In this document: positions 46,376 to 58,976 of the stretch, one piece after another | Position numbering within the stretch: the stretch's first letter is position 1 | Layout of the letters: each line of letters starts with the position of its first letter | Assembly: GCA_031472005.1 (NCBI GenBank) | Contig: PZJY01000006.1 | Span: 930,001 to 994,000 of the forward strand | Source of the DNA: Tetracladium setigerum | Taxonomy: Eukaryota > Ascomycota > Leotiomycetes > Helotiales | Direction of reading: 5' to 3' | Length of the DNA stretch: 64,000 nucleotides | Position numbers and translations under genes: made by a program | Notes under the pieces: model-generated | The model's input: the letters and a program-made list of their open reading frames with translations, nothing else | What the model was told of the DNA's origin: nothing | Database searches by the model: none

Positions 46376-47344
46376 GTACTGTGCTGTAGATTGGAGGGGT
46401 TGGTTGAATTAAAGGTCGTTGGAGGGGGAAAGTGAAAGCTGGATTTATCATCAGCCCACACCTCCTTTCGTATGGGAGTCGTTCATCTGGCAGGGAAAGG
46501 GAAAGCGAGCAATGCGGTTAGTCGTCGTCACTTGAGGTCGAGGTGTAATTGATTGGAGTGACCTGACCTTTCGGGGCACCTTGATTGGTCGATAGCGAGT
46601 TTAAGCTCCAGTTGTTCACTAAAACGTCATGCTTGGCAACGGCGGGGGGTTCAACACGTGCAATGCCACTGATCACGGATATACTCCTTGCACAATCTTC
46701 TTATCCTATCCGGATATGTAAAGATTACAGTATGTATGCCCTTCCACTTGTCCACGTCACAAAACCTTGTTAGAAACCTTCCCTCGGTTTATTCCGTTCA
46801 AATATTCTTTGTCCGTAACCTGAGCTTGTCATAATTTCGAGAACACGGAGAGAATGACTTTCACTTCGTGGGATTCGAGTACTGTATCCCACTCGGAACG
46901 AAGAACTCATCCCAAACGAAGAACGAGACCCACTCCATCTAGAACTTCGGAAGTTGATTTCAAACAAAATTCTCACGAAGGTATTGAGATTGAAGCACTT
47001 TGCGTAGTCTTTGGTAATTGTAAAAGTCCAGAACGTTGAAGTGTTGGTCCGTATTGCAATGTACAAAGAATTGAACGCTAATAGTGAATGTCGGCTTTGA
47101 TGATATCACGAAGGTATATACCTAGGAAATCTATATTTCCCCTCTCATCAAGTCTTTACCAGCCTTAAGATACAGCAAGGTGGAATAATTTTGATTGCTT
47201 TTCATTTTATTTTTTTTCATCTCACTTCCCTTCAACAAACAGCCATGAAAACCACCATAAAATCAAATATTCTACCTGCCCTAACCAAGAGACAAAGTAC
47301 AAATCTGGAAGGCAAAATAAGCCCCGATTGCGAGAAAAATCTAT
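46376..47344. other. Intergenic, no gene seen
   Basis: Promoter of the AIF3-like gene and 3' side of the next minus-strand gene. Only short open frames. Confidence 0.5.
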
Positions 47345-48703
47345 CTATACAACATCCTCACCATCCTCCTCACCATCCCCAACATCATCACGATATCTCT
47401 CCATAGGAATAAACTGCAAACCCACTACTCCGCCCACATGGTTCTCAACAAAGATACCAGCAATACTAGAGAAGTCGTCACCAACGCCGGTACTCAAACA
47501 CATCGTTCCTCTCCTGCTGTTTCGCCCGCTCATCTTTCCCAACCAACTTCTTCGCGTGCGAGCTGATGTGCGGTGGTAGATGATTCCGATTATGAAAAGG
47601 ATAAGAACTAGTGCTAAGCCAGCGGTCAAACCGACTGTTTGGTCTGTGGTGAGATGATGGTGCTTAGAGGTTGTGGAGAGGATGGATGGTCTAGTATGCT
47701 TTGTGCTATTATTGTTGTGATCGGTGAGGAAAGAAGGAACGTTGACTTCTTCCCGCGCAAGTGCGGAGTTATTTTCAAGGCGGTTTTTTTCCTGTCCAAG
47801 TGGATGATTAACGTGAGAGAGACGATGCCCAGAGAGATGATATCGTTGCTTTGTTAGAGCAGGTGAGAGATTAAGGAGCTGTGCCCTCTTATGTTTAGTA
47901 CTCGAATGTTCCCCCGCAGCGTCGGTATGGCTGGAAATCGAAGTGTTGAATTGAATGAACTTTGCCACTTCCTTGTCAAGTTCTTCTTCGCTTGCACTCG
48001 CAAGTTCAACGATATTATCGTCCAACCATTCTTCATCTGGAGCAACATAATCATCAGATGTTCCGTAATCAACGACAACAGTGTTATCATAATCATCCAT
48101 CCACTTCTGATCTGGCTCCGTAGAAGAAGAAGAAGAGTCATGGTCTTCGGGCATATGCGCAACGGCATCATCAATAGCAGTTACAGTTTCTTGGTCAGGA
48201 AGAATCGCAGGAGACGAAGGAAGCGCAGTAGCCAGAGCAACACCCTCAAAACGCGGTCTTCCCAACCCATCCCAATCCCAAAACCCATACCCCTTAAACT
48301 CCTTATCCCTCCGCCCTGGCTGACACCTCCCAGAATAACACTTCCGATTCAACAACACCACCTTCGCACCATCACACTCACTATACGGCGCCGGCAAAGT
48401 CCCATCACCAGCCTGCAAATACTGCCAAGTGATATTGCGCCCGGAGCACGCATGTGTCAACAGGTACGAATCGAACGGCACCCAGCGTCTCCTCTTGTCT
48501 TTATTTTTCTTGCCCGTGTGAGAGTCAATCTTCGGTGGGACAAAGTAGACTCCGCCTGGTTTGGGGCCTTTGAGGATGGAGGTTACGCTGTGGCGGACGT
48601 CGGCGTCTTCGATGAGGGTTTTGACGGTGATGCCGAAGACGCGCAGGGCGGATTTGACCATGCGGGCCATATCTTTGACGAATTTGGAGACCTTGTTGCC
48701 CAT
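47345..48703 (-). CDS. Single-pass membrane protein, function unknown
   Basis: A 452-aa single-exon gene. A basic amphipathic N terminus (MGNKVSKFVKDMARMVKSAL) is followed by a compact region with several Cys and aromatic residues (THACSGRNITWQYLQ, SECDGAKVVLLNRKCYSGRC, GYGFWDWDG). Then comes an acidic Asp/Glu/Ser-rich stretch, a Ser/Thr/His-rich segment and one membrane helix (VGLTAGLALVLILFIIGIIY) with an Arg-rich stop-transfer, then an acidic tail. There is no classical signal peptide, so orientation is unclear. No family recognised. Codon use and length support a real gene. Confidence 0.65.
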   Translation of the reverse strand: MGNKVSKFVKDMARMVKSALRVFGITVKTLIEDADVRHSVTSILKGPKPGGVYFVPPKIDSHTGKKNKDKRRRWVPFDSYLLTHACSGRNITWQYLQAGDGTLPAPYSECDGAKVVLLNRKCYSGRCQPGRRDKEFKGYGFWDWDGLGRPRFEGVALATALPSSPAILPDQETVTAIDDAVAHMPEDHDSSSSSTEPDQKWMDDYDNTVVVDYGTSDDYVAPDEEWLDDNIVELASASEEELDKEVAKFIQFNTSISSHTDAAGEHSSTKHKRAQLLNLSPALTKQRYHLSGHRLSHVNHPLGQEKNRLENNSALAREEVNVPSFLTDHNNNSTKHTRPSILSTTSKHHHLTTDQTVGLTAGLALVLILFIIGIIYHRTSARTRRSWLGKMSGRNSRRGTMCLSTGVGDDFSSIAGIFVENHVGGVVGLQFIPMERYRDDVGDGEEDGEDVV

Positions 48704-49673
48704 TTTCGATGGATGGTTGGTTGTCTAGGTAGCTAAGGAGTGTGTTCTAGTAGTGGAAATAGGGTGTAAGTGCTTGAAGATCTCTTTTGAACGAGTGTGA
48801 TTGATCAGTATGGAAGAGTGTATCTAAATGGTTTAGATTTGAGAGATGAGTAGATCTATACAAGAAGAAGAAGAAGAAGAAGAAGAAGAAAAAGGAAGCC
48901 CAAGTATTTAATACAGAATTATGGTTTAGTATGGGTGACAGGCTAGCAAAGTTAGCTGGTCTAGTCGGCCAAACGGCTGGTGGCAGACACGCTAAATCCC
49001 CACTAGCAGTGAATGTTATTACCAAAGGTACTAGTCCTACATGCGCTACAAGACCAAGAGACGAGACCTGAACTAGTGATTGAACTCGGTTCAATAAAGC
49101 TCATTGCATACGGAAGAGCACTTCTTCCGATCGCTTCAACGCTACTCACGATTTTGTCCGTTCATACACAATTCTCCCATCTCCCCGCCAACACTTCAAC
49201 GTTTCCCATGCTCAAGCTTGTCAAAACGTTTTTGGAATGATTAAGTCTCTTTCTCTTTGCCATTAAAACCTTTCTTCCAATCAAAAATCCTTGGAACAAC
49301 TGTACACTGAACACGGAATTCCACTTCCCAACCCGCCAAGAAAAGTTGACTGGGCTCTGCAAAACCAGCGTTTAACTCTAGACTTTTGAGGAGATGATTG
49401 AGCTCTAAGCACTAGCAACAGCTCTCAGCAAAGCAGTAACGAGGGGTTATGCCAAATTACTATCGTTTACTTGAGTATTTACATCGTTCTGATAATGATG
49501 GTACAATTTGAGGCAAACTCCAGTAGCGTGCTCCTCGTGCCCTTCGGAATTCGAAGACGACAACACAATTCTACGCATTAGGAGCAATACTAGTCTATAG
49601 CATCTAATATCAATTATTTTAATTCTTATTCATGTAATACTACTTCCATCAATCATCATTCTAGAACAAGCAA
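48704..49673. other. Intergenic with AAG microsatellite
   Basis: Contains the (AAG)n run at 48862-48891 in the promoter of the membrane-protein gene. Open frames at 48747-49362 have no domain. Confidence 0.5.
48862..48891. repeat. (AAG)n microsatellite
   Basis: About ten uninterrupted AAG triplets, followed by an A run. It lies upstream of the 47345-48703 gene. Confidence 0.9.
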
Positions 49674-52149
49674 TTATACCCATTCCTTCATCTTCGTCCA
49701 TGTCTTCGTCAGCAACCAATCATCATAGATCTGCTTGATCATGTTCTCAGACAACACAGCCTGGAGGCTCTCTGGCACTTTCCCGGGCTTTTTATCAGCC
49801 AATTTTTCAAGTTGCCACTTCCTCTCAAACTCTCTCAAGCGGCTTTGCAGAACGGATTCCCTGTAATTTTTCATTCTTACCTCCTTCAAATAACGGATGA
49901 AGATTTTCCACCGCGGAATGTAATATGATTGGACCAAGCCACCCCATGATTTAGAAGCGTAGTCATTTATTTGTCCGTCAGGACCCCAGCCCGTAACTTG
50001 CAACCTCGCATTGTATTCGTAGAAATCGGCAAGTGTCGAGTTATGGGTCTGCGATCTGGCTGCGTTGATCCAAGTAGGAAGAGCAAACGCAGAGTTTGTG
50101 GAGAGCACTAAATCGAGCCTTTCGAGGCGCGAAATGAGCTTATCTCCAGCTTGTGATATGAGGCTCTTCCTTCTGGGTTGTTTTTTCCAGACTCGAATCA
50201 ATTCCAAGTAATCGGATTGGAAGAAACCCGTCAGGACCTGCCGAGTGATGTCCGTCAAGTCGTACAAATAGGCAGGTCGTTCCCATAGTGAAGGGTCTTT
50301 GTTAACATGACTTGCTCCATACATGAAGTTGAATGACTGAACCATATTCTCCACGTTGTAGCTCAGATCTGTGGGGTGGTGTCCAAGTCGTCCCAGCATA
50401 CCGTTAATGGAAGGAGCAAGTTCAAGTATCGATTTCGACACACATTCAATGGTTTTGTTTTTGTTGTCGTAAATGTGCGTGTGCATGTATTCCCAAGCTG
50501 ACCAGAGCGTGCCCTTAGCCTGAACGTGGCTCGTACGGTACCTTCGCGAAGCCCAATTCTTGAAATATTCCTCGGTGTTGATGGGCACATTGGACCATGC
50601 TTGGTCGAGAAGTAAATCATAAACGATTTCGTTTCCTTGCTGGCCCTCCATCGACAAGCCGAACCCAATCAGAGAAGGTGATTGTGAAAGGGCCTCAATT
50701 GGGTTCGCCGTGATGGTGGAGACTTGGCCATACAAGCCCATATTTGCACCATAATTATGAAGCTGACACCAGATCCATGGTTTGCCGAAGAAATCTTTGA
50801 GTCTGTGCCAAACGGGCTTCGTTTCGGCGAACAAGTCAAGCAAAAGCATGTTCTCATTCTTAACACCGCCAAGGTAGGCTTCCGCTCGGTCGTTTGTCCA
50901 GAAAGTTGGGTTCTTGGAGAACAACCAGCCTTGCATAACCCACTGCACAACCTGAAATTAGTAGTTTTTTTCTAGGAAGAAGCTGAGTTGATACGTACGA
51001 TTGCTTGCGGATCTGCTGCTCCCAGACTCTTCCATGTAGCATGGGAGAGATCCTTCAAATGATCCAGGTCTCCAGAAGCTGGATCCTGCTCATTGAACTG
51101 ATCCAGCTGGTAGAAGTGTGTGACATTTCCAAATGCTTGTGCTTGTTTCGAGATGAAGGTTTTCTGCATGCGTTCATACAAAGGGTCCAGGGGATTGAGA
51201 ATTGTGACATTCGTGTATTTGTCTGGGAATCGCTGCCATCTCGAATTCTTGACAACAGAGGCTTTTGGGAAAGCATTTGTAAAATTTCGGGGAACACCAC
51301 CAGAAAAACAAGGAAGAATTGGTGTCATTCCAAGCTCGACCATGCGTTTAATGATCTTTTTCTGCAGCTCAAACTGGCCTTCAATCCATTCTGTTGGCAG
51401 ATTGCCTCCCCAAGAACCCTGGATGTTGCCCATTCTGTTCCATGCCTGAAAAGCCGGCCCACTGAGGTAGGAATTGATGTCGATTTCGGTGAAGCCCATC
51501 TCTCGAAAGACTTCGACTAGAATCTTCTCTTGTCCCACCAAGGCTAATGGCAAGTTGACTCCTCTCAGAGCGAGCCAGTCAAGCTCAAGCTCCCATTCAT
51601 GCCAGTCCCAGAATGCAGTAGTGTATGAAAAGGTCACTAAAGAGCTGTTAGTTTCTTTGTCAGTACTCTGTGATAGAGTGTGCCTTGCCAGGGTTGAAAT
51701 GATATCTCCAAGGAACGACGCTTGCCCCAACAATTGGAGACTTTGGCAGAGGTAGCTTCTTTGGACCTTTATCCAATTCACTTCCGATCGACCACCAGAT
51801 ATCAACTTTGACCATATCTTTCATGTACTGATGAAGTCTGAACGATTCGTTAGCAATGCCCGGTTTGCACTTGGATTTGGAGAGTAGCTTACCCAGTTGC
51901 AAGCGCGATTGGAGTATTCCCTTCGATGAGAATCTGGCCTGCTGGACTTGTCGAGACATTGTACTTGTCATTGGTAGCATTAGTGAAGGAGACTGCAGGC
52001 ACAACTTGGCGCTCCGTGAGTCGAAATTCGAAGGAATGACGATGATTTGGCAGTCTTCTCTTGACCAAATCCTTGATTCCTTGGGTAGAATATGATACAG
52101 CAAATACGATGGAAAACAAAGATAAAGTTAGTGCACCAGAGAGATGCAT
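49674..52149 (-). CDS. Secreted alpha-N-acetylglucosaminidase, GH89
   Basis: Homolog of lysosomal NAGLU (773 aa): removes terminal alpha-linked N-acetylglucosamine. Exons: 51893-52149, 51689-51837, 50999-51636, 49674-50951. A signal peptide (LSGALTLSLFSIVFAVSY) is followed by the N-terminal domain, then the catalytic barrel: VPWRYHFN, FWDWHEWELELDWLALRGVN, VGQEKILVEVF, SGPAFQAWNRMGN, HFYQLDQFNEQDP (catalytic Glu of NE) and CQLHNYGANMGLYGQ. The second catalytic Glu is in GFGLSMEGQQGNEIVYDLL. Intron 2 begins with GC (CCTG^GCAAGG...TTTAG, 52 nt, ACTAAC branch). No GT donor gives the needed phase. Likely vacuolar or secreted; the natural substrate in fungi is not established. Confidence 0.92.
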
Positions 52150-54959
52150 GATGATGATGATATTGTAACAATGCGGCTTGTTAATGAATTGGGGGGAAAT
52201 GGGCGGGTGGTTTTGAGCGGAACGAAACGCAAGACATTCTGTTCATCAAAAGGTTTGAATCTTGCCTCGGGGAGGAACTTCATGGCAGCAGCGATGAGGG
52301 GGACCTTCCCTCGAGACTTGCCATTCCAAACCGCCAATTTGGTCGCGCAGCTATTCGAAATAATGGCCATGACACATTCAGTCTATCAAGGAAACAACGA
52401 CAACAACCTCTTTTCCAACACAAGCGCTCTCCGAGTTAATTTTGATAATTACTTGACCACGAACTTTTTAAATGTTCTGAATTAGCCTGTTGCTGTTTGT
52501 TGATATTTAAGCGAAATGGATCTCCTGCTTGGAGTTTTCGATTTTCGGCCCCCACAAGTAAGATTGACCTCACTGCCTACGATATTGATCAAAAGGAGAA
52601 AATGCCCTGAATTTTTGTGCCGGACTGCGTGTAATAGAACGATCAGTAGTCGTATGAGGATGGGGATGTTTTTGCTGGGGTTAAGAATAAAGTGGGTGGT
52701 GGTGCCAGTTTGCTGTTGCCTTGGTCCAGGTTCAACCTTGAAACTAGGTAGGGATGAGATGAAGATTCGGTTTGTACATTCTAATAAAATACCAAGCTAA
52801 ACAGCCTTCCGGAAAATCGAGGTATTGTACATAGATGCTTACTGTACGTATTGTCGTGGCGCAATATTGAAAGAATTTAGAAAATGCGAGTGGCGCGGTG
52901 TTGAAATCCAAGATACGTAACGCCGCCCTCACGTAAGGTACCCACACAGAAAACACTTCGCAACCATCCACCCAAAAAGTAATCTCTTCATTCAAAAATA
53001 CATCTCTAACATATTTCAAAGCATCATCCCTCGGTTCCGAGGTTTTGAAGCGCGTGAAATGATCCATCTCTGCCTGAAAGATAGGTAGCAACCCACACTA
53101 AAGAAATGTATGCCTGGATATTTGCCTCAGTCGCCACCACCACACCCAACATCATCCTCGTCACTCTCGCCATCCATAGCTCCACTCTAATTGCTACAGT
53201 ACAGTCATAATGACTCCGCACCAAGAGTTGGTTCTGTACACATCCATTTTTGAATGTTAATCCTTTTGGTAAGAAGGGAGGTTGTACTCTGTGTTTGACC
53301 ATGTGCGCTTCTTCCATATGGCGATTAATATTCATCGCTTGCGAAGGAACAAGTTTATTTCAGATTTCGATTGAAAACATAAGGCGAGCATACTCAGTCA
53401 CTTGCTTGATGTCTTGGTGTAAATTTTCCACGTATTCATAGTCGTCTGCCTAAGGTGGTGGTGAATAAAAAAAAGATCATGGGGTGAAGAAAGCACACAA
53501 ATTTGTGAAGCGGATGCATCTAGATCGAGCAAGGCAACCACGCACCTGCGCATCCTGATTATTATTGTAACTTTGCAGTCTTGCAAGCGTCAAGTTAGAA
53601 AAATAACTTGAATTATGTGAAGATAATCTTGGTATGCAGTATGGTCATTGCTTACAAACTCACGGTATGACTCCCAGAATTCATCCCGTTTTGGACATCT
53701 TACTTCGGTGAACACTTGTGAACTCTACATGCCGTCTTCATCGAAGAATAGTCCTACAAGGAGACAACAATAAAACGAAATAGGACTTCTCTGCAGCCCT
53801 AAAATCCGATGTTGAATGTAGAAAAACGCCCTAGCTGAGTTATCCTGTGCGGAGTAGATGCCTGCCCAGCTTTCAGGAATGTCCGCCAATGCCTGTCTTA
53901 CTTGACTGATTGGACTTATACAGTATGACTATTATAATATTAACGAACTCTCAGTCACCATGTTCATAATAAATTGGAAAAGAAAATCAACTGGGTATCA
54001 TTCATTCACCGATTCTACAAGAGCACGCGGTGGATGAGTCTCGCCCAACTTACATGATATTCTCAAAACCAGTTCGTACACCGAGATTCACAATGTATAT
54101 AGACTCACTCGATCACCAAGGCGGGTGAGCGAGAGCGAACACTGAACTATTGGTCATTGATACGACGATATCTGACTTAGGGCGGCGAGATGAAGTGCGT
54201 GTTTGCTTGTGTGTTGTTGGACAGCTAGTTACTGCCTGGCTTCAAGAGCACTGGTGGAATGTGATAACCAGGAATGAGTAAAGTGGGTTTGCTGGGGACT
54301 GGGGCGTGTGTTGGTCTGTGTTGTGTGGCCTGGCCCGGTCTGGTACAGTATGGGGTTGTTGTGCTGGCTGCGGCAAGGATGGTGTACGTACCTAGGTAGC
54401 ATTTGAAGATGTCTTGTTTGCTGTTCCTTCACTGCCTAGGCAGAAAGGAAACATGGAGTGGAGCAGAGTGGCTTGACTTGACACTTGTTTACCTTTCACA
54501 AGGAATATGTTGTTTGTGACTTACTTCAAGTTAGCAGATAAAGCTACATGAACTCAAAATACTCTATCAGAAATAAGGCACGAAAACGAAATCGCATCTG
54601 AAAGTTCGTTGCCATATATAGCAAATATTTATTTATAATCTAGTAGAATTACAATAGTTACACATAGAATGAACGGAGTAGAATCAAGCTTCATCGCTCG
54701 GTCATTTCTCCGTCATCGTGAGAGACGAGACGCTCATTTATAGAAAATGAAAAAAGGGAGTATTGATACCCGCATCTCCCGCCCATACAATCTCATGCCG
54801 TTCATAAAAACCAGGCCCAGGATATCTCAACGCCGGTTTCGTGCCTCTCCCGCATCCTCATGAAAAACGCCCGCAAATGCAAAGTCAAATACCGCCTTGG
54901 AACAACAAGCGCCAGAGTTGAAAAATAAAATATCTAGTGGAATAAACGTATTCCTAACT
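52150..54959. other. Long intergenic region
   Basis: About 2.8 kb. Apart from the weak candidate at 52744-53067 I found no spliceable gene. A TACAGTACAG motif lies at 53205-53214. The 3' part from about 54600 may be the trailer of the zinc-finger gene. Confidence 0.4.
52744..53067 (-). CDS. Possible small gene or fragment, weak
   Basis: A 107-codon frame from an ATG at 53067. Its middle is protein-like (DDALKYVRDVFLNEEITFWV, VRAALRILDF), with charged and hydrophobic residues alternating as in folded proteins, but I recognise no family. It may be a piece of a spliced or decayed gene. Neighbouring minus frames (53024-53335) do not join cleanly. Confidence 0.2.
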   Translation of the reverse strand: MDHFTRFKTSEPRDDALKYVRDVFLNEEITFWVDGCEVFSVWVPYVRAALRILDFNTAPLAFSKFFQYCATTIRTVSIYVQYLDFPEGCLAWYFIRMYKPNLHLIPT

Positions 54960-56286
54960 TCATCCCATCATTGCCTGGGGAGCCTGTGATAGTCGATTTG
55001 GGTTGAGAATTGCCTGTACATCCGAGAGTTGACGCATCAGTTCGGCGATTTGGGTGCTCTGTAGTTCCACCTGTCGTCGGAGAATTTCGTTTTCGTGGAT
55101 TACTCGTGCCATATCATCACGTACGTCGACGGGCTGTTGCTCATGCTGCTCGAGCCGCTTTCTCTTTACTCCTGTACGTACTGCTGTTTCCTCCTCTGTC
55201 TCTTCCGGGTTTGGGCTTATGAGTTCGCCTTCGGCTGTCGCTGGGGTGTGGACTCGTCGAAGGTGTTCATTAAGGTTCTCTTGTCTTGAGAATCCTTTGC
55301 CTGAATTGCGCTTACAATTTGGATGAGGGCAGTTGAGTTGTTTCCGTGGACCGCCACTATTATCATAGTTAGTTGCTGCATCACCAATTCGGGGAAGAAT
55401 ACTGACTGTAGATTATGTACTTCTCGCTGGTGACGTAGAAGACCTCCTGAGTAAGTGAAACCTGGGATCTTCTCACACCCGTGCATCATGCATTTGTAAG
55501 GGCGATCGTGTTTGTCCATGTGTTTGTTATATTCGCACTTCCTAATGAAATGTCGAATATCGTCCGTACATCCGGTCTAAAAATCCATCAGCATTTCCCT
55601 ACACAAATGAAACGAAGAGCGCGACTCACCCAGGTGCAGTAAAACTTTCCATCCACATCCTTCACGACATCCCGAATTGGCTTTGCTAAAGGCGCTGCTC
55701 GTGGCGAAACGCCGGTGTCTTCATCATCCTCCTTTACTAGAGGGAGTTCCTGCATTTGCAACTCGAGCGCGGATTCGATTTGGGCGTAGGAGTTATCGTT
55801 CATGACGGGAGGAGGAGAAGGATCATATGCTGGTTGATGATGTAGATGTTCGTGGTCGTGGTCGTGATCGTGGTCGTGGGGTGATGAATCTTCCATGATG
55901 GTGCCCTGGGGGTACTCAGCAAAGCCACGATTTTCGTAGGCCAGCGACATGGTGGCGGATGAGGGTTCTATAAAGAAGAATTGCGCAGGTGACTCGACAG
56001 ACGCGTGCTGGGGAGAGGGCGAGGCAGCAAAGGAATCGCAGGAGTTTGGTGGCGTTGGAAAGTCGTGGTCGTAATTCTGAAATTCGTCGAGGTTCAAAGG
56101 CCCCCAAAGAAGCGGCTGTTGTGGATGTGGATCCCGATTGTCTTGGTATGGAACTCTGTCAGATTTGTAATCACGTGATTGGTATGTGTCGTGACCAGAA
56201 GATCGTTTGCTCGTCGCCTCTGTACCTCCATATGTATATGTTTGAGACTGGCCCCAGTGGCCACCAAGTCCAGGAATCCTCGGCAT
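54960..56286 (-). CDS. C2H2 zinc-finger transcription factor with C-terminal coiled coil
   Basis: A 407-aa nuclear regulator from exons 55630-56286, 55407-55576 and 54960-55356. The N-terminal half is disordered, with an Asp/His run (PHDHDHDHDHEHLHH). Three C2H2-type units follow: FYCTW/TGC...HFIRKCEYNKHMDKH across intron 1; YKCMMHGCEK...GGLLRHQREVH; and LNCPHPNCKR...RQENLNEHLRRVH after intron 2. A basic VKRKRLEQ patch precedes a leucine-rich coiled coil (VIHENEILRRQVELQSTQIA) suited to dimerisation. Introns of 53 and 50 nt are in phase; intron 2 uses a GTCAGT donor and an AACTAAC branch. It belongs to a common Pezizomycotina group of uncharacterised regulators; the target is unknown. Confidence 0.85.
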
Positions 56287-58976
56287 GGTGACTATTAATA
56301 TGATTCAGTAGTGTCACATGCCCTAGGGCAGGGATTGCAAGGCGAACCTCTCTTTTGAAGTGGTGACTCACGAAACCCAGGCTGTCAATTAAGGCGGCGG
56401 CTTGAGCACTAGGACTCGAAAGACCCGAGGATCTGGGAGCCTGAGTGTGATGTTTCGGGTTGTGATTCTCTAGGCTGTCGAGAGCTCTTTTCCCATTCAG
56501 GCGCGAATAGTCATGCCGCTTTTTGGAGGCGCTGGTTGCTGTTGACCGAGGTGTGGCAGTGTAACTTTCGGGATGAAAGCCTGGGAAATATTTAGCGAAG
56601 TGGAAAGGCTATGTAAGATGCTAGGTGAAATAAATACTTTTCCCTCTTGATAGATCGGTCGTCAAGCCTAGACGGAGTGGTCGTCGAGCTGAAGTTGTCG
56701 AAGTCAACAAGGAAGTGCTTGCCAAACGCCAAGACTTTGGCGATAGAGGTTGACAAACTTGACTACGAGTATGCGTCTCTTCGCAAATGCCTGGAGTTGG
56801 TGTGGTGAACAATTGCGGGCCGCCGAGAATATCTGGGTGGGGGAGGGAGTGTCGTCCTGTTGCAGCGAATGTACCAGGCAGAGGCTGAATGCTATTCGAA
56901 ATGTGGAATGGATGGAATCAAGAAATCCAAGCCGGGAGGGCAGAACTTCTTTTTCTTTCTACCACAAGGCAGAAATGAACAATAGTGTGCGAAGAAAAAA
57001 GGTTGGGCCGGCGATTGATTGAATGAGGATTCAGGCAGCCTGGCAGATTCCTGAGTTGAGAGTCCCGAAAACTGACCAGGTTCCCCTTCTCGATCTCCCC
57101 TGCAAATGCGAGTTTCTACCGATGGATTCGAGGATTGATATTTCCAGATTGTTCTCCCAAAGTTCACTGAGGCTAATGGTCTGTAAAGAACGTAAGTCGA
57201 ATTTCTTTTGTAATTTGATGCAAATGTTGAGGCTCAACAAAGATCGGTGCGTGGTGTTGTTGGTTGGTGCAGAAAAATACGGCGAGAATTTCTGAAGTGA
57301 GCTGAGAGAAGGCACACCATAGGAAGTTTCCTTAAGTATCGCACAGCCTAGCGTACAGGCATCTCACCTTCGATTTGAGTTGAATAGGATAGAAAAGGGT
57401 GAGCCCTATCTCAATGTGTCAGAATTTCTGTGGTCTACAACATGGATGACAAGTGTTCCTTCCAACTCCGTGTTTCTTGAGACGCTGTTTCCCTTTAACA
57501 TCCTTTGATGAATTAGTAATTCTCATAAACCACATCCTGTGGAGAATTGAGTGTTAATAGTGAGTCCTCCGTACGGAGAAAAAAATTTGCTTGTTCAGAT
57601 ATCTTGCTTTACCCGACTTTCCATCAATCACCTGTACGGTCCGAGAATTATCTGAGCAGCCTCACGCACTTCAGAAGATGACACAGTTGATTTCATGTAC
57701 TTGGTAGTCCTTGACTGGAACCGAAATCTTTATGAAGTTGCGATGGGATGGAATGAAGACTTCATCTAGGGAATGTTCCTTGAGTGCTAGTGACTTCTCT
57801 CTCTTGAACAACTCTAATAAGATGAAAATCGAGGGCCCAAAGAAGCATCATCTTGGGTTTGAGAATGGTGTAAGAAAGGCAGGGAGTTTTTGGAGAGCAC
57901 TTGTTCAGATTTTTGAAGTGCGAAGTCCCCGACCTACAATGAACAAGGCCCATTGCCAGCTCCTAGGAAGGTAGCTGCAGGTGGAGCATGCGATTCCAGT
58001 ATACCCAACCAGTGTTGAAATTCATTAGAAGAATGGAAAGACTTTTAGAAGATCCACTTGGATCTGAAAAGCACATTGTGGCGAGGAAACCTTCGTGGTC
58101 TGTGAGTTCCGGTCAGTATTGAACGTGCAGTCATGGAAATAGTACCGACCGATTGATCCAACGGCTTTGAGACTGGTTGCCATCCAAAAGCTCAAAACAC
58201 AAGCGACGTCTAATCCTTTGCTACTTTCTAGTTGATTAGAGGACTCAAATATGCCACAAGCCAGCCATCCAGAATTTGTAGTGGGATCAGTCAAATTTGC
58301 ATGGTGACGTCTGGGGACAGCATACTGCAGGGTGCACATGGACATGAGGTTGTCCATGGCATCTTTATGCCGCTTAACAATTGTCGCGCACGGATGTCTG
58401 GATTGTGATGTGTGGTCGGAATTGTCAACAGAGTGAAGAAGGAGGATGGAGTCAGAGGAGAACTTTGTTTGGACGAGGCTATCTATATGACTGCCTTAAA
58501 AATGATATGGCGCGCCAGGCTCAATTCCGAGGTTTGAAGTAACCTCGTCGCTTAATCAAAATGATCACGTGGACTTGAAATGTCTAAGGCATACCTAAAT
58601 ATTGTGTGATAATGATGCCTTGTAGAGCTTCTAGACTATGTGATATGAGTACATACAACAAATAAGTTTTGTGGTTAGTTGATAGAAAATCTTCATTGGA
58701 TATCTATCAAGTTACAGCTCTGTCTTCTACTACTGCTGGCTGTCAAGCTCATAGATGCTCTATATCTACTGCAACAGCTCCCATTCAAGCTGCGGCTTCG
58801 TCTCATCGTCCGTGTTCGTAATGGAGCCTTATTTAGCAGCTCCAAGTAACTTTTAGCGACTCTCCATCTAAGGAAGCGGCATTTGATGAAAAGGCTCCGG
58901 GGCGCATTGCTCGAGGCCGCTCCATCCACAATTGTCCGATGTGTCTTTCTTATATCCTCAAGAACACAGCTCAACA
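56287..58976. other. Long upstream region, no gene seen
   Basis: About 2.7 kb upstream of the zinc-finger gene, which may have a long leader. Short open frames are scattered on both strands. A perfect 12-bp palindrome CTCCGTACGGAG lies at 57567-57578. Confidence 0.4.

Noticed and set aside
47891..48736. 281-codon open frame on the + strand
   Set aside because: Antisense shadow of the 452-aa membrane-protein gene.
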